64,000 nucleotides of DNA from Triticum aestivum (lineage: Eukaryota; Streptophyta; Magnoliopsida; Poales; Poaceae). The first letter of the stretch is position 1; every line of letters starts with the position of its first letter. The stretch covers positions 850,916,896 to 850,980,895 of the forward strand of contig NC_057801.1 of NCBI RefSeq assembly GCF_018294505.1, read 5' to 3'. The position numbers and the translations under genes are program-made. This document shows positions 1-12,288 of the stretch, piece by piece. The notes under the pieces were generated by a model that was given only the letters and a program-made list of their open reading frames with translations, had not been told where the DNA came from and did not search any database.

Positions 1-786
1 GTTATGATCAGCACTACTAGATGGAATAGCTTCTACCCACTTAGTAACGTAATCAACAGCAACTAAAATATGTGTATATCCATTAGAGGCAGGAAAAGTT
101 CCCATATAATCAAAGCCCCAAACATCAAATGGTTCAATAACAAGAGAATATTTCATAGGCATTTCTTGACGTCTACTAATATTACCAATTCTTTGACATT
201 CATCACAAGACAAAACAAACTTGCGGGCATCTTTGAAGAGAGTAGGCCAATAAAAACCGGATTGGAATACCTTATGTGCAGTTCTGTCTCCAGCGTGGTG
301 TCCTCCATATGATTCGGAGTGACACTTGCCTAGGATCTGTTCCTGTTCATGCTCAGGTACACAACGTCTAATAACACCATCTACTCCTTCTTTATATAGG
401 TGTGGGTCATCCCAGAAGTAATGTCTTAAATCATAAAATAACTCTTTCTTTTGCTGGTATGTGAAACTAGGTGGTATAAATTTAGCAACAATGTAATTAG
501 TATAATCACCATACCATGGAGCAGTATAAGAAGCATTAATGATCGCTAATTGTTCATCGGGAAAGCTATCATCAATAGGTAGTGGGTCATCAAGAACATT
601 CTCTAGCCTAGAGAAGTTGTCTGCAACGGGGTTCTCAGCTCCCTTTCTATCAATAATATGCAAATCAAATTCTTGAAGCAAGAGAACCCATCTAATAAGT
701 CTAGGTTTAGCATCTTTATTTTCCATCAGATATTTAATAGCAGCATGATCAGTGTGAATAGTAACTTTAGAATCAACAATGTAAGG
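1..786 (-). pseudogene. gypsy RNase H end and integrase (partial)
   Basis: Past the nonsense codon at 787 the minus strand stays translatable as the end of RNase H followed by integrase. A His-His-Cys-Cys zinc region is visible (HSESYGGHH, then CDEC), followed by the core start with [10 protein letters not shown] and [11 protein letters not shown]. The aspartate of DYMG and the following AVDY block fit the DDE catalytic core. The rest of the core lies outside the window. Integrase would insert the cDNA into host DNA. Here it is cut off from the upstream polyprotein by the stop at 787. Confidence 0.8.
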
Positions 787-1015
787 TCAAAACTTATCAC
801 AAGAAAATACAACTGCTAAGAATTCTTTTTCAGTAGTAGCATAATTTCTCTGGGTAGAATCAAGAGTCTTACTAGCATATTGAATAGCATTTAATTTCTT
901 ATCAACTCTCAACCCTAGAACAGCACCTACAGTGTAATCACTAGCATCACACATAATTTCAAAGGGTAAATTCCAATCAGGTGGTTGAACAACAGGTGCA
1001 GTGATCAAAGCTTTC
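787..1015 (-). pseudogene. gypsy RNase H segment
   Basis: The minus strand encodes an RNase H-like stretch with CDASDYTVGAVL near its start and TTEKEFLAVV near its end, both standard for Ty3/gypsy RNase H (the D of CDAS and the E of EKE are catalytic positions). It is out of frame with the reverse transcriptase by what looks like one missing base near 1015. It stops at 787 where related elements have an arginine codon (CGA to TGA is the simplest explanation). RNase H removes template RNA during reverse transcription. Confidence 0.85.
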
Positions 1016-2300
1016 TCAGTATTTCAAACGCTTCTAAACAATCATTATCAAAGACAAAAGGAATATCTTTTTGCAATAAATTAGTCAGAGGCCTAGAGAT
1101 TTTAGAAAAGTCCTTAATGAACCTCCTATAAAAACCGGCATGACCAAGGAAACTTCTTATACCTTTAATGTCCTTGGGACATGGCATCTTTTCAATAGCA
1201 TCAACTTTAGCTTTATCAACTTCAATACCTCTTTCAGAAATTTTATGCCCCAAGATAATGCCTTCATTAACCATAAAGTAACACTTTTCCCAATTCAGGA
1301 CGAGACTACTGTCTACACATCTCTGCAAAACTCGATCAAGGTTGCTCAACCAATCATCAAAAGAGGATCCATAAATGGAGAAGTCATCCATGAATACCTC
1401 ACAAATCTTTTCACAGAAGTCAGAGAATATAGCCATCATGCATCTTTCAAAGGTAGCAGGTGCATTACATAAACCAAAAGGCATACGTCTATAAGCAAAT
1501 GTACCGAAAGGGCAAGTAAAAGTAGTCTTTGATTGATCTTCCGCTGACACAGGTATTTGAGAGAAACCATAATAACCATCTAGAAAGCAGAAATGTGTAT
1601 GTTTGGATAGTATTTCTAGCATTTGATCAATAAAAGGTAAAGGGTAATGATCTTTCTTAGTAGCTTTATTTAACTTACGGAAATCAATTACCATCCTATA
1701 ACCTGTAATAATTCTTTGTGGAATCAATTCGTCTTTATCATTAGGAACAACAGTAATACCTCCCTTTTTCGGGACACAATGGACAAGGCTTACCCATTCA
1801 CTATCAGCAACGGTATAAATTATACCTGTCTCAAGGAGTTTTAGTATCTCCTTTCTTACCACTTCTTTCATCTTAGGGTTTAATCGTCGTTGAGGATCTC
1901 TAACGGGTTTGGTATCTTTTTCCACTTTAATTTTGTGTTGGCATAGAGTGGGACTAATGCCCTTAAGATCATCCAGAGTATATCCAATAGCAGCACGGTG
2001 CTTCTTCAGAGTTTTCAATAATCTTTCCTCTTCCTGCTCTGAAAGGTTAGCACTAATAATAACAGGATATATCTTCTTTTCATCAAGATAAACATATTTA
2101 AGATTATCAGGTAATGGTTTGAGCTCAAACACGGTATCACCCTTGGGTGGAGGAGGATCCCCTAGAATTTCAACAGGTAAGTTGTGTTTCAAGATAGGAA
2201 CCTGCTGAAGGAATACTTCATCTATTTCCCTTCTTTCATTCATAAACTTATCATTTTCATGGTCTAGCAAATATTGTTCTAGAGGATCTGTAGGAGGCAC
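1005..2300 (-). pseudogene. gypsy reverse transcriptase
   Basis: This 431-residue open stretch contains the reverse-transcriptase landmarks in order: VIDFRKLNKAT, FLDGYYGFSQI, TFTCPFGTFAYRRMPFGLC and the catalytic FMDD box (EVFMDDFSIYG), then the thumb motif FLGHAGFYRRFI. It copies element RNA to DNA. The apparent start at 2300 is only the end of a frameshifted polyprotein. The frame is shifted relative to the protease near 2337 and to RNase H near 1015. The catalytic box is intact but the polyprotein is not. Confidence 0.93.
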
Positions 2301-2320
2301 GGCAATAGAAGCAAGACCAA

Positions 2321-3358
2321 TTATTTCATCTTTACTAGGTATTCTTTATCACGGGGTTGTCTACGAAATCTAGCAAAATTAAACTCATGAGTCATATCAT
2401 CTAAGCCAATCATAATAACATCCTTTTTGCAATCAATCTTAGCATTAACAGTGTTCAAGAAGGGTCTACCAAATATAATGGGACAAAAGTCATCTTGCGG
2501 GGAACCGAGAACAAGAAAATCAGCAGGGTATTTGATCTTTCCACACAACACTTCAACATCTCTAACAATCCCAAAAGGCTTAATAGTATCTCTATTGGCA
2601 AGCTTAATTGTAACATCAATATCTTCCAACTCAGCGGGTGTAATATCGTGCATAATTTCTTTATATAAGTCATAGGGTATCGCACTAGCACTAGCACCCA
2701 TATCACATAAGCCATGATAACAATGATCTCCTATTTTAACAGAAATAGCAGGCATGCCTACAACAGGTCTATGTATCTTAGCATCGGGTCTAGCAATATT
2801 AGCAGTCTGTTCACAGAAGTAAATAACATGCCCAACTAAATTATCATCCAAGAGATCTTTAACCATAGAAATACTAGGTTCAACTTTAATTTGCTCAGGG
2901 GGTGTATAAGTTCTAGTATTACTCTTACGAACAACAGTTGAAGCTTTAGCATGATCCTTTATTCTAACAGGAAAAGGTGGTTTCTCAACATAAGTAGTAG
3001 GAACAATAGGATCATTATAAGTAATAGTCTTTTCTTCAAATGTAATAGGTGCAACTACTTTTACTTCAATGGGAGGATTATATTTAAAACACTTCTCCTT
3101 AGGGAGATCAACGTGAGTAGCAAAAGATTCACAGAAAGGAGGTACTATCTCAGAGTCAAGTCCATATTTAGAGCTAAATTCACGAAAAGCATAGGTATCC
3201 ATAAAAGATTTAACACAATCAAACTTAGGTGTTATACCTGACTCCTTACCATCGTCGGAACCCCAATCTTCAGAGTTGCATTTAATTCTGTCAAGTAAGT
3301 CCCACTTGAATTCAGTAGTCTTCAGCATATAAGAACCAGCACAGGAAGTACCGAGCAT
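2321..3358 (-). pseudogene. gypsy gag C-part and aspartic protease
   Basis: The minus strand encodes the retropepsin signature LCDMGASASAIPY, with Asn replacing the more usual Ser in related elements not assessed. It is followed by a hydrophobic flap region and a C-terminal FGRPFLNTVNAKID block, typical of gypsy proteases. The protease cleaves the Gag-Pol polyprotein. The N-terminal third is a low-complexity linker. The gag frame joins it by a shift near 3385, and the end is shifted relative to reverse transcriptase near 2337. Confidence 0.85.
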
Positions 3359-3906
3359 GGTGCGATCATTGAGAGAAAGCCGAGCATAAAATTTTGAATA
3401 ATCATTTCTTTTGAGAGCTCATGATTGGGGCATGAATATAACATTGACTTAAGCCTCCCCCAAGCTTGAGCGATGCTTTCTCCTTTGCGAGGCCAGAAAT
3501 TATATATGTAATTATGATCACGGTGAACAAGATGCATAGGATAGAACTTCTGGTGAAATTCCAACTTCAATCGTTTATAGTTCCAAGATCCCGTATCATC
3601 ACATAGCCTAAACCATGTCAATGCATCTCCCTTCAAAGATAAAGGGAAAACCTTCCTCTTGACAACATCATCGGGAATACCTGCAAGCTTAAATAATCCA
3701 CAAACTTCATCCACAAAGATAAGGTGTAAATCGGGATGCAATGTTCCATCTCCTGCAAAGGGATTAGCTAGCAGTTTCTCTATCATACCCGAAGGAATTT
3801 CAAAGTAAACATTTTCAGTAGGTTCAGTAGGTTGAGGAGCAACTCTTTGATCTACTGGTCGGGGATAAGATACCCGGAACAAGCCCCTCAAAGGATTAGT
3901 TTCCAT
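3322..3906 (-). pseudogene. gypsy gag
   Basis: The ATG at 3906 lies about 80 bases after the primer-binding site and opens a gag protein that begins METNPLRGLF. The capsid-like retrotransposon gag domain is visible around ALTWFRLCDD, KRLKLEFHQKFYP and GESIAQAWGRLK. Gag forms the virus-like particle in the cytoplasm. A frameshift near 3385 sends the last residues out of frame, after which the correct frame continues in the protease segment. No zinc knuckle is recognisable in what remains. Confidence 0.88.
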
Positions 3907-3983
3907 AGTAGCAAGTGACAGAAAATTTCAGCACACTATATAAATGTTTCCTTACCAAGTTCCACTCACCAAAGGCGCTTCAC

Positions 3984-4001
3984 TCCCCGGCAATGGCGCC
4001 A
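3984..4001 (-). other. primer-binding site of gypsy element
   Basis: On the minus strand the 18 bases start TGGCGCC and end CCGGGGA, eleven bases inside the LTR. A PBS beginning TGG (complement of the tRNA CCA end) at this distance is standard for LTR retrotransposons and marks the 5' end of the internal region. Confidence 0.75.
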
Positions 4002-4012
4002 GAAAAGAGTCT

Positions 4013-5536
4013 TGATGACCCACAAGTATAGGGGATCTATCGTAGTCCTTTCGATAAGTAAGAGTGTCGAACCCAACGAGGAGTAGAAGGAAATGACAAG
4101 CGGTTTTCAGTAAGGTATTCTCTACAAGCACTGAAATTGTAGGTAATAGATAGTTTTGTGATAAGATAATTTGTAACGAGTAACAAGCAATGAAAGTAAA
4201 TAAGGTGCAGCAAGGTGGCCCAATCCTTTTTGTAGCAGAGGACAAGCCTGGACAATTTCTTATAATGAGAAAAGCGCTCCCGAGGACACATGGGAATTAT
4301 CGTCAAGCTAGTTTCATCACACTCATATGATTCGCGTTCGGTACTTTGATAATTTGATATGTGGGTGGACCGGTGCTTGGGTACTGCCCTTACTTGGACA
4401 AGCATCCCACTTATGATTAACCCCTATTGCAAGCATCCGCAACTACAAAAGCAGTATTAAGGTAAACCTAACCACAGCATGAAACATATATATGGATCCA
4501 AATCAGCCCCTTACAAAGCAAGGCATAAACTAGGGTTTAAGCTTCTGTCACTCTAGCAACCCATCATCTACTTATTACTTCCCAATGCCTTCCTCTAGGC
4601 CCAAATAATGGTGAAGTGTCATGTAGTCGACGTTCACATAACACCACTAGAGGAGAGACAACATACATCTCATCAAAATAACAAACGAATACCAAATTCA
4701 CATGATTACTAATAGCAAGACTTCACCCATGTCCTCAGGAACAAACATAACTACTCACAAAGCATATTCATGTTCATAATCAGAGGAGTATTAATATGCA
4801 TTAAGGATCTGAACATATGATCTTCCAGCAAGTAAACCAATTAGCATCAACTACAAGGAGTAATCAACACTACTAGCAACCCACAGGTACCAATTTGTGG
4901 TTTTCATACAAGATTGGATAGAAGAGATGAACTAGGGTTTGGAAAGGAGATGGTGCTGGTGAAGATGTTGATGGAGATTGACCCCCTCCCGATGAGAGGG
5001 TCGTTGGTGATGATGATGGTGATGATTTCCCCCATTCCGAAGGGAAGTTTCCCCGGTAGAACAGCTCTGCCGGAGCCCTAGATTGGTTCCGCAAGGTTCC
5101 GCCTCGTGGCGGCGGAGTTTCGTCTCGTGAGCTTGCCTCTGATTTTTTTCCATGATAAAAGACCTCATATAGAAGAAGATGGGCACCGGGGGGCACCAGG
5201 GGGCCCAGGAGACAGGGGCGCGCCCTGTAGGAGGGGGGCGCCCCCCACCCTCCTGGCCAGGGTGTGGGCCCCCTCAGGTACTTTCTTTGCCCAATAATTC
5301 TTATTAAATCCAAAAATGACTTTGGTGGAGTTTCGGGACTTTTGGAGCTGTGCAAAATAGGTTTCCAATATTTGCTCCTTTTCCAGCCAGAATCCCAGTT
5401 GCCGGCATTCCCCCTCTTCATGGTAAACCTTGTAAAATAAGAGAGAATAACCATAAGTATTGTGACATAATGTGTAATAAAAGCCCATAATGCAATAAAT
5501 ATTGATATAAAAGCATGATGCAAAATGGATGTGTCA
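4013..5536 (-). repeat. 5' LTR of gypsy element
   Basis: The LTR is bounded by TG at its minus-strand start (position 5536) and CA at 4013 next to the primer-binding site, giving about 1,524 bp. The sequence before 5536 shows no coding potential. A GC-rich block near 5190-5280 and a TATA-containing stretch are LTR-internal. The right boundary is also fixed by the copia-type LTR that resumes at 5537. Confidence 0.8.
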
Positions 5537-6330
5537 GTGACTAAGGAGTTAGTTGCGGGATGATGTATTACGGAACGAGTAAAGAGAGTTATCGTTAACG
5601 AGATTGAACTAGGTATGAAGATACCGATGATCAAATCTCGGGCAAGTAACATACCGACAGACAAAGGGAACTATGTATGTTGTCATAAAGGTTTAACCGA
5701 TAAAGATCTCCGTAGAATATGTAGGAACCAATATGGGCATCCAGGTCCCGCTATTGGTTATTGACGGGAGAGTCGTCCCGGTGATGTCTACATCATTCTC
5801 AAACCCATGGGGTCCGCACGCTTAACGTTCATTGATGATATAGTGTTATATGAGTTATGTGAGTTCGTGAGTGAATGTTGTTCGGAGTCCTGGATAAGAT
5901 CATGGACATGAAGAGGAGCTCTAGAATAGTCCGGAGGTAACGATTGATATATGAGATAATAGTGTTGGGCTTTCGGAAAGGTTCCGGAATTCACCAAAAG
6001 GGGTTTCGGATGTTTCCCAAAATGTTTGGGTACTAGAACACTTTATTTGGGCCAAGGGTTAAAGCCCACAGGGCTTATGGATGGTGCAAAAGGCTGTTTT
6101 GCATAGGCCAGGGGCCAGACGCCAGGGACCCTAGTGTCTGGGTCTAGACGCCGGGAACCCTGGCGTCTTGTCCTGGAGTCTGAGAAGGGCTCGTTCCTTT
6201 CGGGCAAAACTGACTCCGAGGAGGCTTTTACTCCAATTTTCGACCCCCGGGGCTCAACGTATAAATAGAGGGGCAGGGCTAGCACATGAGACACATCAAG
6301 ATTCAAGAAGCCGTGTGTCGGCAACCCTGT
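5537..6330 (+). repeat. Angela/BARE-like copia LTR remnant
   Basis: From 5537 (gtgactaaggag) the sequence matches what I remember of Triticeae copia LTRs of the Angela/BARE group: a 'gggatgatgt..tacggaacgag' block, 'ccaggtcccgctattggttattgac' split over 5740-5763, and a 'ggtccgcacgcttaacgttc' block. A TATAAATAG promoter box is seen at about 6261. The left part is removed by the gypsy insertion and the right end merges into another LTR near 6330. Family assignment is by recall and the right boundary is approximate. Confidence 0.6.
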
Positions 6331-7970
6331 CCCCTATTGTTTATTGATTTCTACTATGCAACCTTCTTCTTGTAGACTCGTGTTGGGCCTCCAAGCGCAG
6401 AGTTTTGTATAAGGTTTATCAATCCGTGAGAGGAGTAGGATGAAGATGGTCTCTCTCAAACAACCCTGCAACAAAATAACAAAGAGTCTCTTGCGTCCCC
6501 AACACACCCAATACAATGGTAAATTGTATAGGTGCACTAGTTCAGCGAAGAGATGGTGATACAAGTGTAATATAGATAGTAGATATAGGTTTTTGTAATC
6601 TGAAAATATATAAGCAGCAAGGTAACTAGTAACTAAAGTGAGCAAAAACGGTATTGCAATGCTTGGAAACAAGACCTAGGGTTCATACTTTCACTAGTGC
6701 AAGTTCTCTCAACAATGATAACATAATTAGATCATATAACAATCCATCAACATACAATGAAGAATCACTCCAAAGTTCCTATCACGGAGAACATAAGACG
6801 AAATTGCTTGTAGGGCAAGACACCACCTCAAAGTTATTCTTTCCGATCAATCCATTGAGCTATTCCTATAAGTGTCACAAACAGCCCTAGAGTTCGTGGT
6901 AAAATAACACCATATGTCACACATCAATCAACCCTAATGTCTCCTAGATACTCCAATGTCACCACAAGTATCCGTGGGTCGATTATACGATATGCATCAA
7001 ACAACTTCAGATTCATAATATTCAATCCAACACAAAGAACTTCAAGAGCATCCCGAGATTCCTACAAGAGAAAGGAATATGAAAACTTGTACAAACACCT
7101 ATGCATAGATTACCCAAATGTAACCACAGGAATCCGCAAGTTGATAGCCAAAACATACATCAAGTGGATCAACAGAACATCCCATTGTCACCATGGATAT
7201 CCCATCGCAAGACATACATCAAGTGATCTGACATCCAAAGATTCAATCCGACATAACAAAACCTCAAAGGAAAAGACTCAATTCATCACAATGTAGAGAG
7301 GGAGAAAAACCATATAATCCAACTATAGTAGCAAAGCTTGCGATACATCAAGATAGTGCGAAATCAAGAATACGAGAGAGAGAGAGAGAGAAGAAACACA
7401 TAGCTACTTGTACATTCCGTCAGCCCCGAGGGTGAACTACTCCCTCCTCGTCATGGAGAGCGTCAGGACAATGAAGATGGCCACCGGTGATGGTTTCCCC
7501 CCCTGGCAGGCTGCCGGAATGAGCTCTCGATTGGTTTTTCATGGCTACAGAGGCTTGCGGCGGCGGAACTCCTGATCTAGGTTTCTTTCTGGGGGTTTCT
7601 TGATTTATAGGAATTTTTGGCATCCGTTTCATGTCAGGGGGATCCACGACTCAGTGACAAGGCAGGGGGCATGCCCTGGGGTGGACGCCTCCTCCACCTT
7701 GTCATTGACTTGGGACTCTTCTTGCTCAACTCTTGTGCTTCGCGGGCTTCTTCTGGTCCATAAAAACTCTTGCTCATTTGGACTCCGTTTGATATTCCTT
7801 TTCTACAAAACTCAAAAACAAGGAAAAAACAGAAACTGACACTGGGCTCTAGGTTAATAGGTTAGTCCCAAGAATAATATAAAATAGCATATTAATGCAT
7901 ATAAAACATCCAAAACAGATAATATAATAGCATGCAACAATCAAAAAATTTAGATACGTTGGAAACGTAT
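6331..7970 (-). repeat. Sabrina-type LTR (minus orientation)
   Basis: The minus strand starts TGATACGTTTCCAACGTATC at 7970 and continues leftward as a non-coding LTR of about 1.6 kb with a (GA)n stretch near 7376-7390. It looks like the 3' LTR of a minus-strand gypsy element whose internal region lies at 7971-9185. A purine-rich tract (minus strand AAGATTGGGGATGCT) directly precedes the TG end and would be the polypurine tract. The left boundary near 6331 is approximate. Confidence 0.65.
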
Positions 7971-9185
7971 CAAGCATCCCCAATCTTAATTCTTTGTCGT
8001 CCTCGAGTAGGTAAATGATAAAAACATAATTGTTCATGTAGAATGCTACCCAGCATATTTATCAATGTAATCTTGTCTATTGTGGCATGAATGTTCAGAT
8101 CCATAAGATTCAAAACAAAAGTTTAATATTGACATAAAAACAATAATACTTCAAGCATACTAATAAAGCAATCATGTCTTCTCAAAATAGCATGGCCAAA
8201 GAAAGTTATCCCTACAAAATCATATAGTCTGGTTATGCTCCATCTTCATCACACAAAATATTCAAATCGTGCACAACCCCAATGACAAGCCAAGCAATTA
8301 TTTCATACTTTTCATGTTCTCAAACTTTTTCAACTTTCACGCAATACATAAGTGTGAGCCGTGGACATAGCACTATAGGTGGAATAGAATATGGTGGTTG
8401 TGGAGAAGACAAAAAGAAGGAGATAGTCTCACATCAACTAGGCATATCAACGGGATATGGAGATGCCCATCAATAGATATCAATGTGAGTGAGTAGGGAT
8501 TGCCATGCAACAAATGCACTAGAGCTATAAGTGTATGAAAGCTCAAAAAGAAATTGAGTGGGTGTGCATCCAACTTGCTTGCTCATAAAGACCTAGGGAA
8601 ATTTGAGGAAGCCCGTCGTTGGAATATATAAGCCAAGTTCTATAATGAAAAATTCCCACTATTATATGAAAGTGACAACATAGGAGACTCTCCATCATGA
8701 AGATCATGGTGCTACTTTGAAGCACTAGTGTGGAAAAAAGGATAGTAACATTGCCCCTTCTCTCTTTTCTCTCTCTTTTTTGGATTGGCTTCTTTGGCCT
8801 CTTCTTCTTTTTCATTGGCTTCTTTGGCCTCTCTTTTTTATTTCCTCACATGGTACAATGTTCTAATAATGATGATCATCACACCTCTATTTACTTACAA
8901 TTCAAGAATTACAACTCGATACTAGAACAAAGGTATGACTCTATATGAATGCCTCCGGCGGTGTACCGGGATGTGCAATGACTCAAGAGTGACATGTATG
9001 AAAGAATTACGAAAGGTGGCTTTGCCAGAAATACAATGCCAACTTCATGATAATGCAAAGCAATATGACAATGATGGAACGTGTCATAATAAAACGGAAC
9101 GATGGAAGTTGCATGGCAATATATCTCGGAATGGCTATGGAAATGGCTTAATAGGTAGGTATGGTGGCTGTTTTGAGGAAGGTAT
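7971..9185 (-). mobile_element. non-coding 3' internal region of Sabrina-type element
   Basis: No coding sequence is visible in this 1.2-kb stretch. It joins the minus-strand LTR at 7970 through a polypurine-like tract and is cut at 9185 by a plus-oriented LTR. I infer it is the untranslated part between pol and the 3' LTR of the same minus-strand element. Related Triticeae elements carry long non-coding segments here. Confidence 0.6.
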
Positions 9186-10740
9186 TGATACGTCTCCAAC
9201 GTATCTATAATTTTTGATTATTCCATGCTATTATATTAACTGTTTTGGATGTTTATGGGCTTTACTTGACAATTTTATATCATTTTTGGGACTAACCTAC
9301 TAACCGGAGGCCCAGCCCGTATTGCTGGGTTTTTTTTCTGCATATTTCAGTGTTTTGAAGAAAAGGAATATCAAACGGAGTCCAAACAGAATGAAACCTT
9401 TGGGAGCGTGAATTTTGGAACGAACTTGATCCAGAGGACTTGGAGTGCAAGTCAAGAAGCTCCCGAGGCGGCCACGAGGGTGGAGGGTGCCCCCCCTACT
9501 GGGCGCGCCCCCTATCTCGTGGGCCCCTCGGGCATCCACCAACGTACTTGTTCCTCCTATATATACCCATGTACCCCGAAACCATCAGGGCGACCACGAA
9601 AAGCTATTTCCACCACCGTAACCTTCTGTATCCGCGAGATCCCATCTTGGAGCCATCGCCGGCACTCTGCCGGAGGGGGAATCCACCACGGAGGGCCTCT
9701 ACATCAACTCCAAGGCCTCTCTGATGAATTGTGAGTAGTTTACCACAGACCTTCGGGTCCATAGTTATTAGCTAGATGGCTTCTTCTCTCTCTTTGAATC
9801 TCAATACCATGTTCTCCTTCCTCTTCTTGGAGATCTATTTGATGTAACTCTTTTTGCGGTGTGTTTGTCGAGATGCGATGAATTGTGGGTTTATGATCAA
9901 GTTTATCTATGAGAAATATTTGAATCCCCTCTGAATTCTTTTATGTATGATTAAGTTATCTTTGCAAGTCTCTTCGAATTTTCAGTTTGGTTTGGCCTAC
10001 TAGATTGATCTTTCTTGCAATGGGAGAAGTGCTTAGCTTTGGGTTCAATCTTGCGATGTCCTTTCCCAGTGACAGTAGGGGCAGCAAGGCACGTATTGTA
10101 TTGTTGCCATCGAGGATAAAAAGATGGGGTTTATATCATATTGCATGAGTTATCCCTCTACATCATGTCATCTTTCTTAATGCATTACTCTGTTCTTATG
10201 AACTTAATACTCTAGATGCATGCTGGATAGCGGTCGATGTGTGGAGTAATAGTAGTAGATGCAGGCAGGAATCGGTCTACTTGTCACATACGTGATGCCT
10301 ATATACATGATCATGCCTAGATAATCTCATAATTATTCGCTTTTCTATGAATTGCTCGACAATAATTTGTTCACCCACCGTAATACTTATGCTATCTCGA
10401 GAGAAGCCACTAGTGAAACATATGTCCCCCTGGTCTATCTTTTATCATATAAGCTTTCAATCTACTTTTATTTGCATCTTTACTTTTCCAATCTATTATC
10501 ATAAAATACCGAAAATATATTTATCTTATCATATTATCTCTATCAGATCTCAATTTCGCAAGTGTCCATGAAGGGATTGACAACCCCTTTATTGCGTTGG
10601 TTGCGAGTTCTTTGTTTGTTTGTGTAGGTGTGTGGGACTTGTGAGGAGCCCCCTACTGGATTGATACCTTGGTTCTCAAAAACTGAGGCAAATACTTACG
10701 CTACTGTGTTGCATCACCCTTTCCTCTTCAAGGAAAACTG
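9186..10740 (+). repeat. Sabrina-type LTR (plus orientation), 3' truncated
   Basis: The LTR begins TGATACGTCTCCAACGTATC at 9186 and includes a TATATATA promoter box near 9557-9564, then a long non-coding U5-like stretch. It ends abruptly at about 10740 in 'cttcaaggaaaac' without the expected CA end. The sequence after that belongs to another gypsy element. It starts with the same approximately 20 bases as the LTR at 7970 but in the opposite orientation, so two Sabrina-like LTR insertions face away from each other across 7971-9185. Confidence 0.7.
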
Positions 10741-12288
10741 TGAGGAGCCTCCTGTTGTGACAAGAGGGATGCGCTCATCTGTGCCGACCAACTCTACTGA
10801 GAGGCAGTTGCAGCACCTGCCACCAAAACACTTGCTCTTGCCATTGAGCCCCCGAGAGGAAGAAGACCAGCAAGGCCTCAGTCACCGGCAAGACCTCAAC
10901 CACCGGCAGGACTTCTGGCCCCGGCAAGGACTCCTGCACCCACTCCAGCAAACGCGCCTCCTCGGAGTGCTGCGTTCCTGTTGAGGACGTGCCAGAGAGC
11001 TCCACCGGCAAGAGCAAGAAATCCAAGGCAGCACCACCAGAAACCAAGAAGGTGCCCGTCAAAGAGGACATCATGGGCAGAGCTTTTACCACAAGCTCCA
11101 CCCTTGACAGCAAATAGGAAAGCGCGCTTGTCACCTTCCTGCGGGCGAATGTCATGTGTTTTCATGGCAAGCATCTGACATCCTCGGCGTTCCCAGGGAG
11201 GTGACTGAGCACCAACTTGTTGTTTGTCCTCACGCGGCCCGTCAAGCAGAAGGTCAGGAAGCAAGCTTTGGAGCGGCAAGAGTTTATCATTGAAGAGATC
11301 AGGAAGTTGGAAGCGGCAGGCTTGGTCAGAGGAGTGCTCCACCCAACATGGTTGGCCAATCTAGTGGTAGTGCGCAAGGCAAGTGGGAAGTGGAGGTTGT
11401 GTATTGACTATATAGATATCAATAAAGCATGTCCAGAGGATCATTTCCCTTTGCCGTGCATTGACCAGATAGTGGACTCCACTGCCGGGTGCGACCTGCT
11501 GTCGTTCCTCGACGCCTACTCAGGATACCACAAAATCTTCATGACGAAATAAGATGATGAGAAGACCGCGTTTATCACCCAATGTGGTACGTACTTTGTA
11601 TGAATGCCTTTCGGGTTGAAAAGCGCTGGTTTGACGTTTTCTCGAGCAGTCCAAATTGGTTTTGGGCCCCAGCTACATAGAAATATGGAGTCTTACATGG
11701 ATGATATAGTGGTCAAAACCAAGGACAAAGCAACGCTCATACAAGATCTAGAAGAAACATTTGCAAACTTGCACAAGATCAACCTCAAGCTCAACCCTGA
11801 GAAGTGTGTGTTCGGCGTCCCATCCGGCAAACTTCTCGGGTTCTTTGTATCTCAATGTGGAATCGAAGCAAATCCCGACAAGATCAAGGCGATTGAGTAG
11901 ATTGAGGCGCCGAGACGAGTCAAGGACGTGCGCAGGCTTGCTGGCTGCGTTGCTGCTTTGAGTAGATTCATCTCCAAATCTGTTGAGCGCGCCCTGCCCT
12001 TTTTCAAGATCTTGAAAAAGGCAGGTCCAATGATATGGACTCTGGAAGCGGAGGTAGCGCTGCAAGACTTGAGAGGTACCTCTCCTCCACGCCAATACTA
12101 GTCGCGCCTAAACCGCAAGAGCCGTTGTTGCTGTACCTCACAACAAGAAATCAAGTGGTTAGTGCTGCGCTAGTGGTGCGGAGAGAAGTTGCAGAAAAAG
12201 AAGCGGCATCGGCAGAGCCGTCGGATGACGAGCCAGAGCCTCCCCCGGCAGGGTCTAATGCCGGCAAGGCCGGACCCTTGTAGGATCG
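10741..12288 (+). pseudogene. Ty3/gypsy pol pseudogene (reverse transcriptase)
   Basis: The plus strand encodes a gypsy reverse transcriptase split by stops at about 11550, 11601 and 11898. Recognisable pieces are WRLCIDYIDINKACPEDHFPLP (as two adjoining motifs), SFLDAYSGYHKI, MPFGLKSAGLTF, the catalytic YMDD box (ESYMDDIVVKTKD) and LGFFVSQCGIEANPDKI. A connection/RNase H part follows in broken frames to about 12288. The 5' part (10741-11216) is a degraded gag-pol linker. No LTR belonging to this element is visible in the window. It is a different, more decayed lineage than the element at 1-5536. Confidence 0.85.

Larger units (their letters stand above)
1..5536 (-). mobile_element. Ty3/gypsy LTR retrotransposon, partial at left edge
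   Basis: Reading the minus strand from right to left gives a 5' LTR (5536-4013), a primer-binding site, gag, aspartic protease, reverse transcriptase, RNase H and integrase, which is the gypsy order. The element runs off the window at position 1, so its 3' LTR is not visible. The reading frame is broken by apparent single-base shifts near 3385, 2337 and 1015 and by a nonsense codon at 787, so the copy is dead. It lies inside a copia-type LTR remnant that starts at 5537. The five bases GTGAC directly after the LTR are the predicted target-site duplication. Confidence 0.9.

Noticed and set aside
5165..5488. Frames in the gypsy LTR around 4873-5664
   Set aside because: They lie within LTR U3/R sequence and have no protein features.
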